Positions 1-6,639 of a DNA stretch of 8,798 bases are shown here, in pieces (positions within the stretch are counted from its first letter, which is position 1; the number at the start of each line of letters is the position of its first letter). The DNA is taken from positions 1 to 8,798 of the forward strand of contig CALGBT010000217.1 in NCBI GenBank assembly GCA_937884235.1. Reading direction: 5' to 3'. Source of the DNA: an uncultured Pseudomonadota bacterium (GTDB lineage: Bacteria; Myxococcota_A; UBA9042; CAIXZC01). The notes under the pieces were generated by a model. It was not told the DNA's origin and searched no databases. It saw only the letters and a list, made by a program, of their open reading frames with translations. The translations under genes and the position numbers were made by a program.

Positions 1-1
1 C

Positions 2-1294
2 ATTACGGAGGGAGCGCGTAACACGGTGCGCTTTGCCATGGGCAGCCGCCACCCAGAGTTGGGTTGGGAGATGGCCCGGCAGACCATCATGAGTAGCTTT
101 GCGCGGCAGCGCACCGAGAACTTCCTGCCCGCCGAAATCACTTACTATGCCACTGATTTCAATCAGGACCAGGAGCGCACGCAGGACCTGTTGGTCCTCA
201 ACGGCCGTGTTGTCGAAGGGTTCGCGGCGCTCATGGATGAGCAGCTGCGGACCCGGGGATTTCTGGGCGTGGATGCGGATACCATTCGACGTATTGCGCG
301 GCAGGTACTGGATTACCATCATGGCTACGCGCTCTACGATCTTGAGCCATACCAGGGCCTGCTCAGCGTTTCCACGTTGAAGATGGCAGCCCGGGTCGGC
401 ACGGATTTGAGTCTGGCGTTGGCAGGTGTGCCGCTGCATCAGCGGCGGAATACCCGGCTCTCCCGACTCCAGGGCCGGCCAGGGGACCTGCGCGGTCTGG
501 TCGCTCGGATGGATGAGTCCGAGCAGGATACGTTTTTCGGCGCGTTGGAGGCTGCGCTGGCGCAGTATGTCCGGCGGGGTGGCATTACCGATGGTACGGG
601 CAATGTCTGGACCTACCATCCATTGCCGCGAACGTTCTACACCTTCCAGGAGCGTGCCGACTTTCCCAGCCGGGTGCGCGGCAAGGTGGAGGAGACCTTC
701 ACTCTGGAGGAATTGCAGCAGCCTCCTCACAACACGCTGTTGCAGACCGTCCCGGGGCTAGCCGAGAAGCTCACAGTGTTCTTCGTGCTGGTTCATCGCT
801 ACTACAAAGATACCGGCTTTCTGCCGGACCTGCGGCCCCGTAACGCCGGGCGGGATATCTTCCTGCTGGGCATCTGGGGGCAGATCTCGGACAACCTGCT
901 CATTACCGTTCGTCGCACCGATGACGGCGAGGTTCATGCGGACCTGTGCTTTGTGGACAACAAGGATCAGTTCAAGGAGTACCGTCGTAACGAAGACCGC
1001 AAGTCTCCCGTGGGCGTGGCCAAGCACGCACTGCGGCTCACCGGCTCGCTGGTGGAGCCGGCGTTGCTACGCTCCATCGGCCTCTTCACTGAGTTGGCCT
1101 ATGACAACGAGCGCGGGGCCGAGCGTTCCCGAGCCTCGCTGGTCGAGATGTATTCCACCAAGGGCCTCGACATTGTCCACGAAGTGCTTCACTCGGGCAT
1201 CGAGCAGATCTTCGATAACGGCAAGGTGATGGTCGAGGACGTGGTTGACGACATCTTTACGGGTCTCAAGAAGTGGTTCCGGCCGCGGCGTTGA
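2..1294 (+). CDS. Uncharacterised protein, 5'-partial, with weak kinase-like motif
   Basis: I do not recognise this gene. The frame is open to the window edge, and the residues before the first possible starts (GTG at 26, ATG at 38) look protein-like. GGAGG at 7-11 is too far from GTG 26 to be a convincing ribosome site, so the true start is probably upstream. Counting from GTG 26 there are 422 residues, soluble and charged, with no signal peptide or membrane segment visible. Residues 268-273 read D-L-R-P-R-N, which matches the spacing of a kinase catalytic loop (D-x-x-P-x-N). About 38 residues later C-F-V-D-N (Asp311) could stand where the metal-binding DFG Asp sits. That spacing is longer than in ordinary kinases, and no Lys or Gly-loop is obvious, so a kinase-like fold is only a suggestion. 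The gene converges on the riboflavin cluster with 30 bases between stops. The coding frame is convincing; the function is unknown. Confidence 0.75.
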   Translation: MTEGARNTVRFAMGSRHPELGWEMARQTIMSSFARQRTENFLPAEITYYATDFNQDQERTQDLLVLNGRVVEGFAALMDEQLRTRGFLGVDADTIRRIARQVLDYHHGYALYDLEPYQGLLSVSTLKMAARVGTDLSLALAGVPLHQRRNTRLSRLQGRPGDLRGLVARMDESEQDTFFGALEAALAQYVRRGGITDGTGNVWTYHPLPRTFYTFQERADFPSRVRGKVEETFTLEELQQPPHNTLLQTVPGLAEKLTVFFVLVHRYYKDTGFLPDLRPRNAGRDIFLLGIWGQISDNLLITVRRTDDGEVHADLCFVDNKDQFKEYRRNEDRKSPVGVAKHALRLTGSLVEPALLRSIGLFTELAYDNERGAERSRASLVEMYSTKGLDIVHEVLHSGIEQIFDNGKVMVEDVVDDIFTGLKKWFRPRR

Positions 1295-1304
1295 GGCGGC
1301 GTTG
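1285..1304 (+). repeat. Short tandem direct repeat at a gene end
   Basis: The nonamer GCGGCGTTG occurs twice with an 11-base period (1285-1293 and 1296-1304), across the stop codon of the first gene. It may be a local duplication; no function is inferred. No hairpin followed by a T-run is visible between this stop and the convergent stop at 1325. Confidence 0.3.
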
Positions 1305-1324
1305 GGGGGACCACTGTTCGTCCG

Positions 1325-1921
1325 TTACCGTCGTGCGTGTGGGTTGAGAATCTCGATGATGCGCTCGTCCATTTCTGCCTGGAACTCCAACTCTTCGACG
1401 AAGCAGATGTTCAGGGGGACCGTCAGCTTGCGACGGGACATGGCGAGGAGTTCGGTGACGAAGATGTCGCAGGCGCGGCGGGCGGGCAGGCCGGCTCCAG
1501 CCCAGCCTGGCAATTGCAGGGCCATTCCCTTGACCTGCATGGCCGTCGCTGTTTCCAGGATCCTGGTCACGGTTTCCCGATAGCGTTGCGAGGTGAATTG
1601 GCTTTGGGGGCCTAGTCCCAGAACGAGGATCATGTCGAAGGGCAGGTGGCGCCCGGCGGGGAAGAGAAGCTTCTCACCGTCGGCGGCATCGAAGGGACCC
1701 ACCGCCATGCCCTGGAAGTGAGGGTTATCTAGTTCCGGGCGAACGGTCATCACCCGAATCCGGGAGAGCAAACCATCCATCCGCCAATCAACGAGCCCGG
1801 TCAGACCGGTGGGTGGACAGTCATCGTCAAAGAGCGAGACGACAAGAAGCTCTCCTTTCTCTTCGTCCAGGTCCCTGAGTCGGACGGGAATGAAGCGGTA
1901 TGTGAATTCGTCTCTCGGCAC
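1325..1921 (-). CDS. Stand-alone M17 leucyl aminopeptidase N-terminal-like domain protein
   Basis: This 198-residue protein resembles the N-terminal (macro-like) domain of M17 leucyl aminopeptidases. Landmarks are L-L-V-V-S-L-F-D-D-D (25-34), G-L-V-D-W-R-M-D-G-L-L-S-R (42-54), G-E-K-L-L-F-P (82-88), D-M-I-L-V-L-G-L-G (96-104), and an Ala/Leu-rich helical part ending in P-G-W-A-G-A-G-L-P (138-146). M17 enzymes are usually near 500 residues. The C-terminal catalytic domain with the two-metal site is absent, and the stop is followed by the convergent gene, so there is no room for it. It is therefore probably not a peptidase; a binding or regulatory role is inference. The start is GTG, with AGGAG 11 bases upstream (1933-1937); the next Met is residue 48, so GTG is the reasonable choice. 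It lies 31 bases after nusB and is the last gene of the cluster. Confidence 0.85.
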   Translation of the reverse strand: MPRDEFTYRFIPVRLRDLDEEKGELLVVSLFDDDCPPTGLTGLVDWRMDGLLSRIRVMTVRPELDNPHFQGMAVGPFDAADGEKLLFPAGRHLPFDMILVLGLGPQSQFTSQRYRETVTRILETATAMQVKGMALQLPGWAGAGLPARRACDIFVTELLAMSRRKLTVPLNICFVEELEFQAEMDERIIEILNPHARR

Positions 1922-1952
1922 CTGCTTTTCGTCTCCTGGTCTGGCTTGTCAG

Positions 1953-2462
1953 CTAGTCAGTTCCTGCTGCGGTTTGGGTCTCGGTCGGGGTTTCAGCTTC
2001 ATCTTCGCTGGCGCTCCGGGAGGCTTCTCCCTGGGCGCGTTCCTCCTCTGTTTCCGGCCCGCGGATTTCTAAGGCAATGCGGTCAAGAATGCCGTTGATA
2101 AAGGAGGGGGAGTCATCGCCGCCGTACTTCTTCGCCACCTCAATGGCCTCGTTGATGGCGACCTTGCGGGGGATATCTCGCATGTGGAGCAACTCGAATG
2201 TGGCCATGCGCAGGATATTGCGGTCGACGATGGCCATGCGTTCCAGCCGCCAGTTCGTGCTGAACTGGCGAATCATGTCGTCAATGGCCCCTTTGTGATT
2301 GACGATGCCGGTGATGATGGCGACCAGGAACTCGTCCTCGATGGGTTCATCGCAGAAGTGAAAGTGATGTTGGTCCAGCGCCTGTTCCGGCGTGCTGTCC
2401 CAGAAGTCGGTTCCGTAGAGGATCTGCACTGCGTGTTCGCGTAACCTGCGTCGATTTGCCAT
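1953..2462 (-). CDS. nusB: Transcription antitermination factor NusB
   Basis: NusB binds boxA RNA with NusE (ribosomal protein S10) and takes part in the antitermination complex on rRNA operons. The 169-residue product carries the family landmarks in order: N-terminal R-R-R-L-R-E-H-A-V-Q-I-L-Y (4-16), W-R-L-E-R-M-A-I-V-D-R-N-I-L-R-M-A (71-87), I-P-R-K-V-A-I-N-E-A-I-E-V-A-K-K-Y-G (97-114), and S-F-I-N-G-I-L-D (120-127). The fold seems to end near residue 134. A hydrophilic Glu/Ala/Thr/Ser tail of about 35 residues follows; typical NusB proteins are about 135-155 residues, so this tail is extra. The gene lies 17 bases after ribH, a common NusB neighbourhood. The ATG is preceded only by a weak GGACGGA, so translation may depend on coupling to ribH. 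Confidence 0.97.
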   Translation of the reverse strand: MANRRRLREHAVQILYGTDFWDSTPEQALDQHHFHFCDEPIEDEFLVAIITGIVNHKGAIDDMIRQFSTNWRLERMAIVDRNILRMATFELLHMRDIPRKVAINEAIEVAKKYGGDDSPSFINGILDRIALEIRGPETEEERAQGEASRSASEDEAETPTETQTAAGTD

Positions 2463-2479
2463 TATCAGTCCGTCCGTTG

Positions 2480-2941
2480 CTAAAGTATCCGAAAGAGGTT
2501 GGCCATCTCGATTGCTGCGAGGGCAGCTTCGGATCCCTTGTTGCCGGCCTTGGTTCCCGCCCGTTCAATAGCCTGCTCAATGGTATCGCAGGTCAGGACG
2601 CCAAAGGCAACGGGGCACGTGCCGTTGAGCCCGGCATGTGCGACACCCTTGGAAACCTCAGAGGCGACGTAGTCAAAGTGTGGTGTGCCGCCCCGGATTA
2701 CGGCGCCCAGGCAGACTACTGCGTCAAACTTGCCGCTTTGGACCAGGCGCACTGCCACCGCAGGGAGTTCGAAGGCCCCGGGAGCCCGGACCAGCGTGAT
2801 ACTCTCTTCGTCGGCCTCGTGCCGGATCAACGCATCGAGGGCACCTTCTACCAGCCGGTCGGTGATGAAGTGGTTGAATCGGGCCACCAGGACTGCAAAG
2901 CGCAACCCCTTGGCAGAAAGTTTTCCTTCCAGTGTCTGCAT
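2480..2941 (-). CDS. ribH: 6,7-dimethyl-8-ribityllumazine synthase
   Basis: RibH condenses 5-amino-6-ribitylaminouracil with 3,4-dihydroxy-2-butanone 4-phosphate to form 6,7-dimethyl-8-ribityllumazine, the penultimate step of riboflavin synthesis. It is a cytosolic enzyme that forms pentamers or 60-mer shells. The 153-residue product has the usual length and landmarks: A-R-F-N (20-23, with the substrate-stacking Phe22), P-G-A-F-E-L-P (54-60), C-L-G-A-V-I-R-G-G-T-P-H-F-D-Y-V (77-92, with catalytic His88), and F-G-V-L-T (113-117). Arg127 and the terminal K-G-x-E-A-A region are also in place; numbering matches the Bacillus enzyme as I recall it. The ATG has a good AGGAG site about 8 bases upstream, which overlaps the TAG stop of the lipoprotein gene 10 bases before it. 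The gene is split from ribE by that lipoprotein, which is unusual. Confidence 0.98.
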   Translation of the reverse strand: MQTLEGKLSAKGLRFAVLVARFNHFITDRLVEGALDALIRHEADEESITLVRAPGAFELPAVAVRLVQSGKFDAVVCLGAVIRGGTPHFDYVASEVSKGVAHAGLNGTCPVAFGVLTCDTIEQAIERAGTKAGNKGSEAALAAIEMANLFRIL

Positions 2942-2951
2942 AGTACTTCTC

Positions 2952-4652
2952 CTAGTTGGCGGTATCCTGACGCCAGGTCACGGGAATCTTAAAGGTCCCC
3001 GGTTCCCCAGTGGAGGAGACCAGCAATGGATCCTGCATTTCGCAGGTGTCTCCCGCTTCGTTGACATAGGGAGAGGCTTTGCCATCTCCTTTGAATTGCA
3101 AGGTGAACTCAGCAGGCTTCTCCTTATCGAGCATGATAGTATCAATGACACCCGTACCGTACAACGTCAAATCTTGCACTCGGGGGCTCATGGAGCCTTT
3201 GACGACAAAGAAGAAGCGAGCGCCCTCGGTGATCTCGATGAGAGCCCCGGAGAAGCTGAAGTCCACGTTGTTGTCGGGGTTCTGGCGTTGGCCATTGAAG
3301 AAAGGCCCCTGGAAGGTGGTCTCTTTGCTCCAGGCAGAGGCGAAGTCTTCGTCTTCCTGGTAGGTGGAGCCGTCGTGTGCGGTGCACTTGTTGACGATGT
3401 GGATGTAAGCGTTGAAGACGGAGTCGCCCGGCGCACCATCGTCAGTGTAGCGATCCCAGAAGGCGTTGAGGTCAGGCAGGAAGCTACTTTCCAGATTGGC
3501 ACTGGCGAAGGTGGTCATCTCAAGGTCACTGCTGGCCGCAGTCAGGTAGCTGTTGGCTGCTGCCAGTGCGGTTCCCAGAGTGGCATTGTCGGCTCCGGAA
3601 AGGTAGTGCTTCAGGAAGAGCTGAGTGGCGTGGAGGAGATCCCTGGCATCGCCGCACTGCTTGAAGCCCACCACCACCCGGGTCTGGTTGTCGAGGGTCA
3701 CGGGAATCGACTTGTCCTGGGTGCCACCGCCGTTGCCATCACCCATGGTCTCGCAGCCGGCCAGCACCATGAGTCCAGGACCGTTTAGCGGGTTGGCACC
3801 GATGCGGTCGGCGAGGCGCTTCTGGTCATAGAGAGTATCGCCAAAGAGGCCAACGTTGGTGGTCATCCCCACGGGCTTCCAGATCTCGTTGGTCTTGGCC
3901 TCCTCTCTGACGGTCTGGCCAAACCAGACCAGGACGTCGTAGGGGTGGGAGTGCAGCAGTGTCTCATCGACGACGTCGGCTCTGACGTAGTCATGCCGGA
4001 CCACCGAGTCAAAGGCCCCGGCATCCTTGGCCACGTCTTCGAGTACGGTGGCATCGATGGTGCCGGCTCCCCAGAGTGGTCCGAAAGCGTTGAGCAGGTA
4101 GAAACGCCGCTTGCTGACGTCGATCTCCGGAAGCTCGGCGGGTGGGTCAAGAGCCAGTTCAACGACGTGAGTGGGCTTGTCGTAGGAGTGCCCTTCCAAC
4201 TGCTTGAGGAGCACCGGTAGGCCGATTCCCCGGGGCGCGATGTCGCTGCCATCTGCGCCGGTCCAGGTGACTTTGCCGGCAGCCAGAGTCCAGCGGGCCC
4301 GCACGCAATCGTCCCCGGCACAATGGCGGACCAGCCCCGTGGCGGCCCCTGCCACTTCGCCCCAGATCACTTCCAGGTCGTCATCTTGCCGGGTCAGCCC
4401 GGCATTCAGGAAGGAGGTGTGGCCTTCGCCCTGAAGCTTGGTCCAGAGAGTCTGGAGCTCGAGGTCAGCCTCGACTTTTGAGAGGAAGTCTGCCTCGCTG
4501 TACCGGTCCATCTGGACCACGAGGGGGATTTCCTCTTTCACTGGCGTTGCTGCGTCTTCGGTGGTTTCCGTGGTATCGTTGTCTGGGCCCGCGGTGGTGC
4601 TGCAACCCCAAATCAAGAGCACTGCTGCCAGCGCCAAGGTCCATCTCGTCAT
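2952..4652 (-). CDS. Lipoprotein with degenerate CHAT/caspase-like domain
   Basis: This 566-residue protein begins with a lipoprotein signal (hydrophobic 5-15, then I-W-G-C with Cys17), followed by an acidic Thr/Glu/Asp linker (21-42). It is probably anchored to the outside of a membrane. Residues about 180-370 read like a CHAT/caspase-fold protease domain: a first strand R-F-Y-L-L-N (183-188), a helix, D-V-L-V-W-F-G-Q (239-246), L-M-V-L-A-G-C-E-T-M-G (294-304), V-V-V-G-F (326-330), and an alpha-helical end with T-A-L-A-A-A-N (361-367). CHAT proteases normally have H-G-H-G after the second element and S-A-C-E-T-G at the cysteine. Here Cys300 is kept but the His position reads Gln, so activity is doubtful. 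Residues about 400-566 look beta-rich, with Cys423 and Cys537. The start is one base after the ribE stop, with an AAGGAG site inside ribE. Domain assignment is by pattern, not search. Confidence 0.85.
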   Translation of the reverse strand: MTRWTLALAAVLLIWGCSTTAGPDNDTTETTEDAATPVKEEIPLVVQMDRYSEADFLSKVEADLELQTLWTKLQGEGHTSFLNAGLTRQDDDLEVIWGEVAGAATGLVRHCAGDDCVRARWTLAAGKVTWTGADGSDIAPRGIGLPVLLKQLEGHSYDKPTHVVELALDPPAELPEIDVSKRRFYLLNAFGPLWGAGTIDATVLEDVAKDAGAFDSVVRHDYVRADVVDETLLHSHPYDVLVWFGQTVREEAKTNEIWKPVGMTTNVGLFGDTLYDQKRLADRIGANPLNGPGLMVLAGCETMGDGNGGGTQDKSIPVTLDNQTRVVVGFKQCGDARDLLHATQLFLKHYLSGADNATLGTALAAANSYLTAASSDLEMTTFASANLESSFLPDLNAFWDRYTDDGAPGDSVFNAYIHIVNKCTAHDGSTYQEDEDFASAWSKETTFQGPFFNGQRQNPDNNVDFSFSGALIEITEGARFFFVVKGSMSPRVQDLTLYGTGVIDTIMLDKEKPAEFTLQFKGDGKASPYVNEAGDTCEMQDPLLVSSTGEPGTFKIPVTWRQDTAN

Positions 4653-4653
4653 C

Positions 4654-5310
4654 TCAGCTCTCCTTGATGAAGCCGCTCTTGCTCAGCAACTCAGTCAGGC
4701 GCCGGTCTTGCGCCGGCGCGCCGCGACCGGCCAACAACTTCTCCACGTACTTGCCCAGGAGGTCAGTTTCAATGTTGACCCGGTCCCCTGGTCGCCGGCG
4801 GGCCAGGGTTGTCTGTTTCAGGGTGGCGGGAATCAAGGCGACAGAAAAGCCTTTCGCACTACATGATGCCACCGTCAGGCTGATGCCATCGACGGCCACG
4901 GATCCCTTCTCCACAAGGTATCTGGCTAAGTTCGCGGGCACGGTGAAGTGCAATTCGACAAAGGGGCCCTGCTCCTGAATTCGGGCAACCCGGCCAACGT
5001 CGTCGATGTGTCCCGTGACCAGGTGGCCGCCAAGGCGGTCCGCCAGCCGGAGCGCTCGTTCCAGGTTCACCGGGTCGCCAGAGCGTCGCTCTCCCAGGGT
5101 GGTGCGGCGCAATGTCTCTGGAGAGATGTCCAATGTCAGGCGAGCGCCGTCGGGTTCTACCGCGGTGAGGCAGGTGCCATCTACGGCGATGCTTTCGCCG
5201 ACTTGCAGATCTTCAAAGGGGGGGGAGACGTCGATGGACAGGTGCATGCCCGGTCCTGCCGATGTTTGGGCAACCACGGCACCAATTCGTTGTACGAGCC
5301 CGGTAAACAT
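4654..5310 (-). CDS. ribE: Riboflavin synthase (alpha subunit)
   Basis: RibE dismutates two molecules of 6,7-dimethyl-8-ribityllumazine to riboflavin and a pyrimidine that is recycled by RibH. The protein has two tandem lumazine-binding domains. Domain 1 runs from M-F-T-G-L-V (1-6) through G-E-S-I-A-V-D-G-T-C-L-T (38-49, with Ser40 and Cys47), R-R-T-T-L-G (68-73) and G-G-H-L-V-T-G-H-I-D (94-103, with His101). Domain 2 repeats the pattern at K-G-S-V-A-V-D-G-I-S-L-T (135-146) and I-P-A-T-L-K-Q-T-T-L (160-169). I start at ATG 5310, giving 218 residues, because M-F-T-G-L-V is the canonical N-terminus. An ATG 35 codons upstream (5415) would add a non-family, Pro/Ala-rich sequence running through the candidate promoter. 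The ribosome site is weak (GAGGGG about 11 bases upstream). The gene heads the cluster. No FMN riboswitch is visible in its leader. The symbol is ribE or ribC depending on species convention. Confidence 0.96.
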   Translation of the reverse strand: MFTGLVQRIGAVVAQTSAGPGMHLSIDVSPPFEDLQVGESIAVDGTCLTAVEPDGARLTLDISPETLRRTTLGERRSGDPVNLERALRLADRLGGHLVTGHIDDVGRVARIQEQGPFVELHFTVPANLARYLVEKGSVAVDGISLTVASCSAKGFSVALIPATLKQTTLARRRPGDRVNIETDLLGKYVEKLLAGRGAPAQDRRLTELLSKSGFIKES

Positions 5311-5341
5311 GGAATCCGTGACCCCTCGCCGTTGATCCCCT

Positions 5342-5370
5342 GTGCTACCATAGGCAAACCAGCTTGTCGA
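5342..5370 (-). promoter_or_regulatory. Candidate promoter of the ribE cluster
   Basis: On the minus strand TCGACA (5365-5370) is followed, after 17 bases, by TAGCAC (5342-5347). The -35 matches the sigma70 consensus at 5 of 6 positions and the -10 at only 3 of 6. It would start transcription near 5335, about 25 bases before the ribE ATG. This is the only placement I found with consensus spacing; low confidence. Confidence 0.3.
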
Positions 5371-5394
5371 TGGAAAATCCGGTGCCTGCCGCGC

Positions 5395-5423
5395 TTGAGC
5401 GGGCTGCCAACTCATGGTAGAGT
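5395..5423 (+). promoter_or_regulatory. Candidate promoter of the 393-residue lipoprotein gene
   Basis: TTGAGC (5395-5400) and TAGAGT (5418-5423) are separated by exactly 17 bases; each matches the sigma70 consensus at 4 of 6 positions. The transcript would begin near 5430, leaving a leader of about 20 bases that holds the AGGAG site. The position fits the divergent arrangement with ribE. Confidence 0.4.
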
Positions 5424-5441
5424 TCCTCGTGCCATTCTTTC

Positions 5442-5446
5442 AGGAG
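5442..5446 (+). promoter_or_regulatory. Ribosome binding site deciding the start of the lipoprotein
   Basis: AGGAG lies 6 bases before ATG 5453. It selects this start over the in-frame ATG at 5414, which precedes it, and agrees with the signal peptide beginning M-R-R-I-M. Confidence 0.75.
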
Positions 5447-5452
5447 CTACCG

Positions 5453-6634
5453 ATGAGACGAATCATGAGCTTTATCTGGGCTGCAAGTCTGTCACTGTTG
5501 CTGGTTGGTTGCGGTTCCAGTGGCGGCGGCAATAGCGATGTCGATTCCAGGAGCGAAGCCCTCGACCTGGGAATTGGACCGGATGGGGCCAGGATCAAGC
5601 CAGATGCCAAGACCCCCCCGAACTCCCCGGCCTTCACGTACAATGGTGAGGTCTGCAAGATCGGCCCCGCTCCTCGCAGCGCCGTAACGGGCAAAGTAGA
5701 GGCCGGCACCGACCGTCTCGATGCCTTTGCGCAGCGCCTGAAAGATGAGGGCTATGATGTCTTCCGGGGGCCAGAGCAGTTGGTCATTGCCGATGGTGTT
5801 TTGGGCGATACCATCAGCGAGCCTCCCGACGTGGTGACGCGGGAGAGCTTTGCCCCAGAAGACGTTTATATGATGCCCGATATCTCTTGGCCGGTGGAAG
5901 AGATTGTGGAAGAAGTAGTTGAGGCTCCGGTGTGGACGGGTGGTGAATACCTCATTGCTCGGACCCCACTATCCGACCTGATCTTTGTGCTGGCCGATGG
6001 CACCATCGGCGTGGTCTCGTGGTGCCCTGCCAACTCGTTGGGTCAGATGCGACGACTGGACTATACCCTGGCAGATGCCATCCGCCTCTTTGGCGATGTT
6101 GCGGCCTATGACTACGCCACCGAAACCGACAAGTGGACCATGCCCGTGGCCTACTACACGGGGTCTGCCGGGTCCTATCAGCGCAGCTACATGAATGAAT
6201 CGCTGACCATCGATGAGCGGCATGACGGTCAGGTATCGATCACCGGTAAACCGCTCATGGCTGGCTTTGCACTCTATGGACATGCCGATTCGCCGTCGCA
6301 GGTTGGGGACGTGGTGGGCATGGACCTGCTGCAGGTTGGCCAGAAGGTGCTGGCAGAGAATGACACGGTGACTGTCACCGGTCAGGTGGTACGACTATGG
6401 GACTTCTCACCGCTGGCCGGGGAGGGAGAAATCTCGGTTGTTGTTGACGCTTTCGTCTCAGATGAGTCAATTAACTGGGAGGTGGGCGTCTACCGGTTCT
6501 TCGCCGATGTTGTATTCCCCGAATCCGTGAGTGGTAGCTTCATCCTCAACCTCCAGGGTTCGCCACCGGGCAAGCTGGTTGTTTCAAAGGATATCGACTC
6601 CATGGTGTTGCCGCCCCTGGCGCCACTGTTCTAG
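5453..6634 (+). CDS. Uncharacterised lipoprotein
   Basis: I do not recognise this 393-residue protein. It begins with a clear lipoprotein signal: M-R-R, a hydrophobic stretch (7-18), and the lipobox L-V-G-C with Cys20, followed by a Gly/Ser linker typical of exported lipoproteins. The stretch to about 60 is polar and Pro/Asp-rich, then F-T-Y-N-G-E-V-C (61-68). An acidic Val/Glu stretch, P-V-E-E-I-V-E-E-V-V-E-A-P-V (147-160), separates the N-terminal part from a probably beta-rich part with many Val, Gly and Thr residues (about 165-393). Only Cys68 and Cys191 are present after the lipid Cys. ATG 5453 was chosen for its AGGAG site; the upstream in-frame ATG 5414 would put 13 odd residues before the signal. 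It is transcribed away from ribE and ends 5 bases before the convergent glycosyltransferase stop. Function unknown; coding status is firm. Confidence 0.88.
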   Translation: MRRIMSFIWAASLSLLLVGCGSSGGGNSDVDSRSEALDLGIGPDGARIKPDAKTPPNSPAFTYNGEVCKIGPAPRSAVTGKVEAGTDRLDAFAQRLKDEGYDVFRGPEQLVIADGVLGDTISEPPDVVTRESFAPEDVYMMPDISWPVEEIVEEVVEAPVWTGGEYLIARTPLSDLIFVLADGTIGVVSWCPANSLGQMRRLDYTLADAIRLFGDVAAYDYATETDKWTMPVAYYTGSAGSYQRSYMNESLTIDERHDGQVSITGKPLMAGFALYGHADSPSQVGDVVGMDLLQVGQKVLAENDTVTVTGQVVRLWDFSPLAGEGEISVVVDAFVSDESINWEVGVYRFFADVVFPESVSGSFILNLQGSPPGKLVVSKDIDSMVLPPLAPLF

Positions 6635-6639
6635 TTCGC

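Noticed and set aside
2685..3788. Long plus-strand open frame of 367 codons opposite the 566-residue lipoprotein and ribH
   Set aside because: It is antisense to ribH and to a protein with a clear signal peptide and coupled start. Its translation shows no recognisable domain, and it is best explained as a high-GC shadow frame.
4699..4719. GC-rich inverted repeat (7-base stem GCGCCGG, 7-base loop) near the ribE 3' end
   Set aside because: It lies inside coding sequence and has no T-run after it on either strand, so it is not supported as an intrinsic terminator.
5311..5415. N-terminal extension of riboflavin synthase from ATG 5415
   Set aside because: The family begins M-F-T-G-L-V at 5310. 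The 35 extra residues are not family-like and would cover the candidate ribE promoter.
4948..5535. Plus-strand open frame of 195 codons opposite ribE
   Set aside because: It is antisense to a firmly identified ribE and overlaps the lipoprotein start in another frame; no ribosome site or domain.
6635..6639. Possible bidirectional terminator between the convergent lipoprotein and GT4 stops
   Set aside because: Only 5 bases separate the stops and no hairpin with a T-run is visible across the junction.
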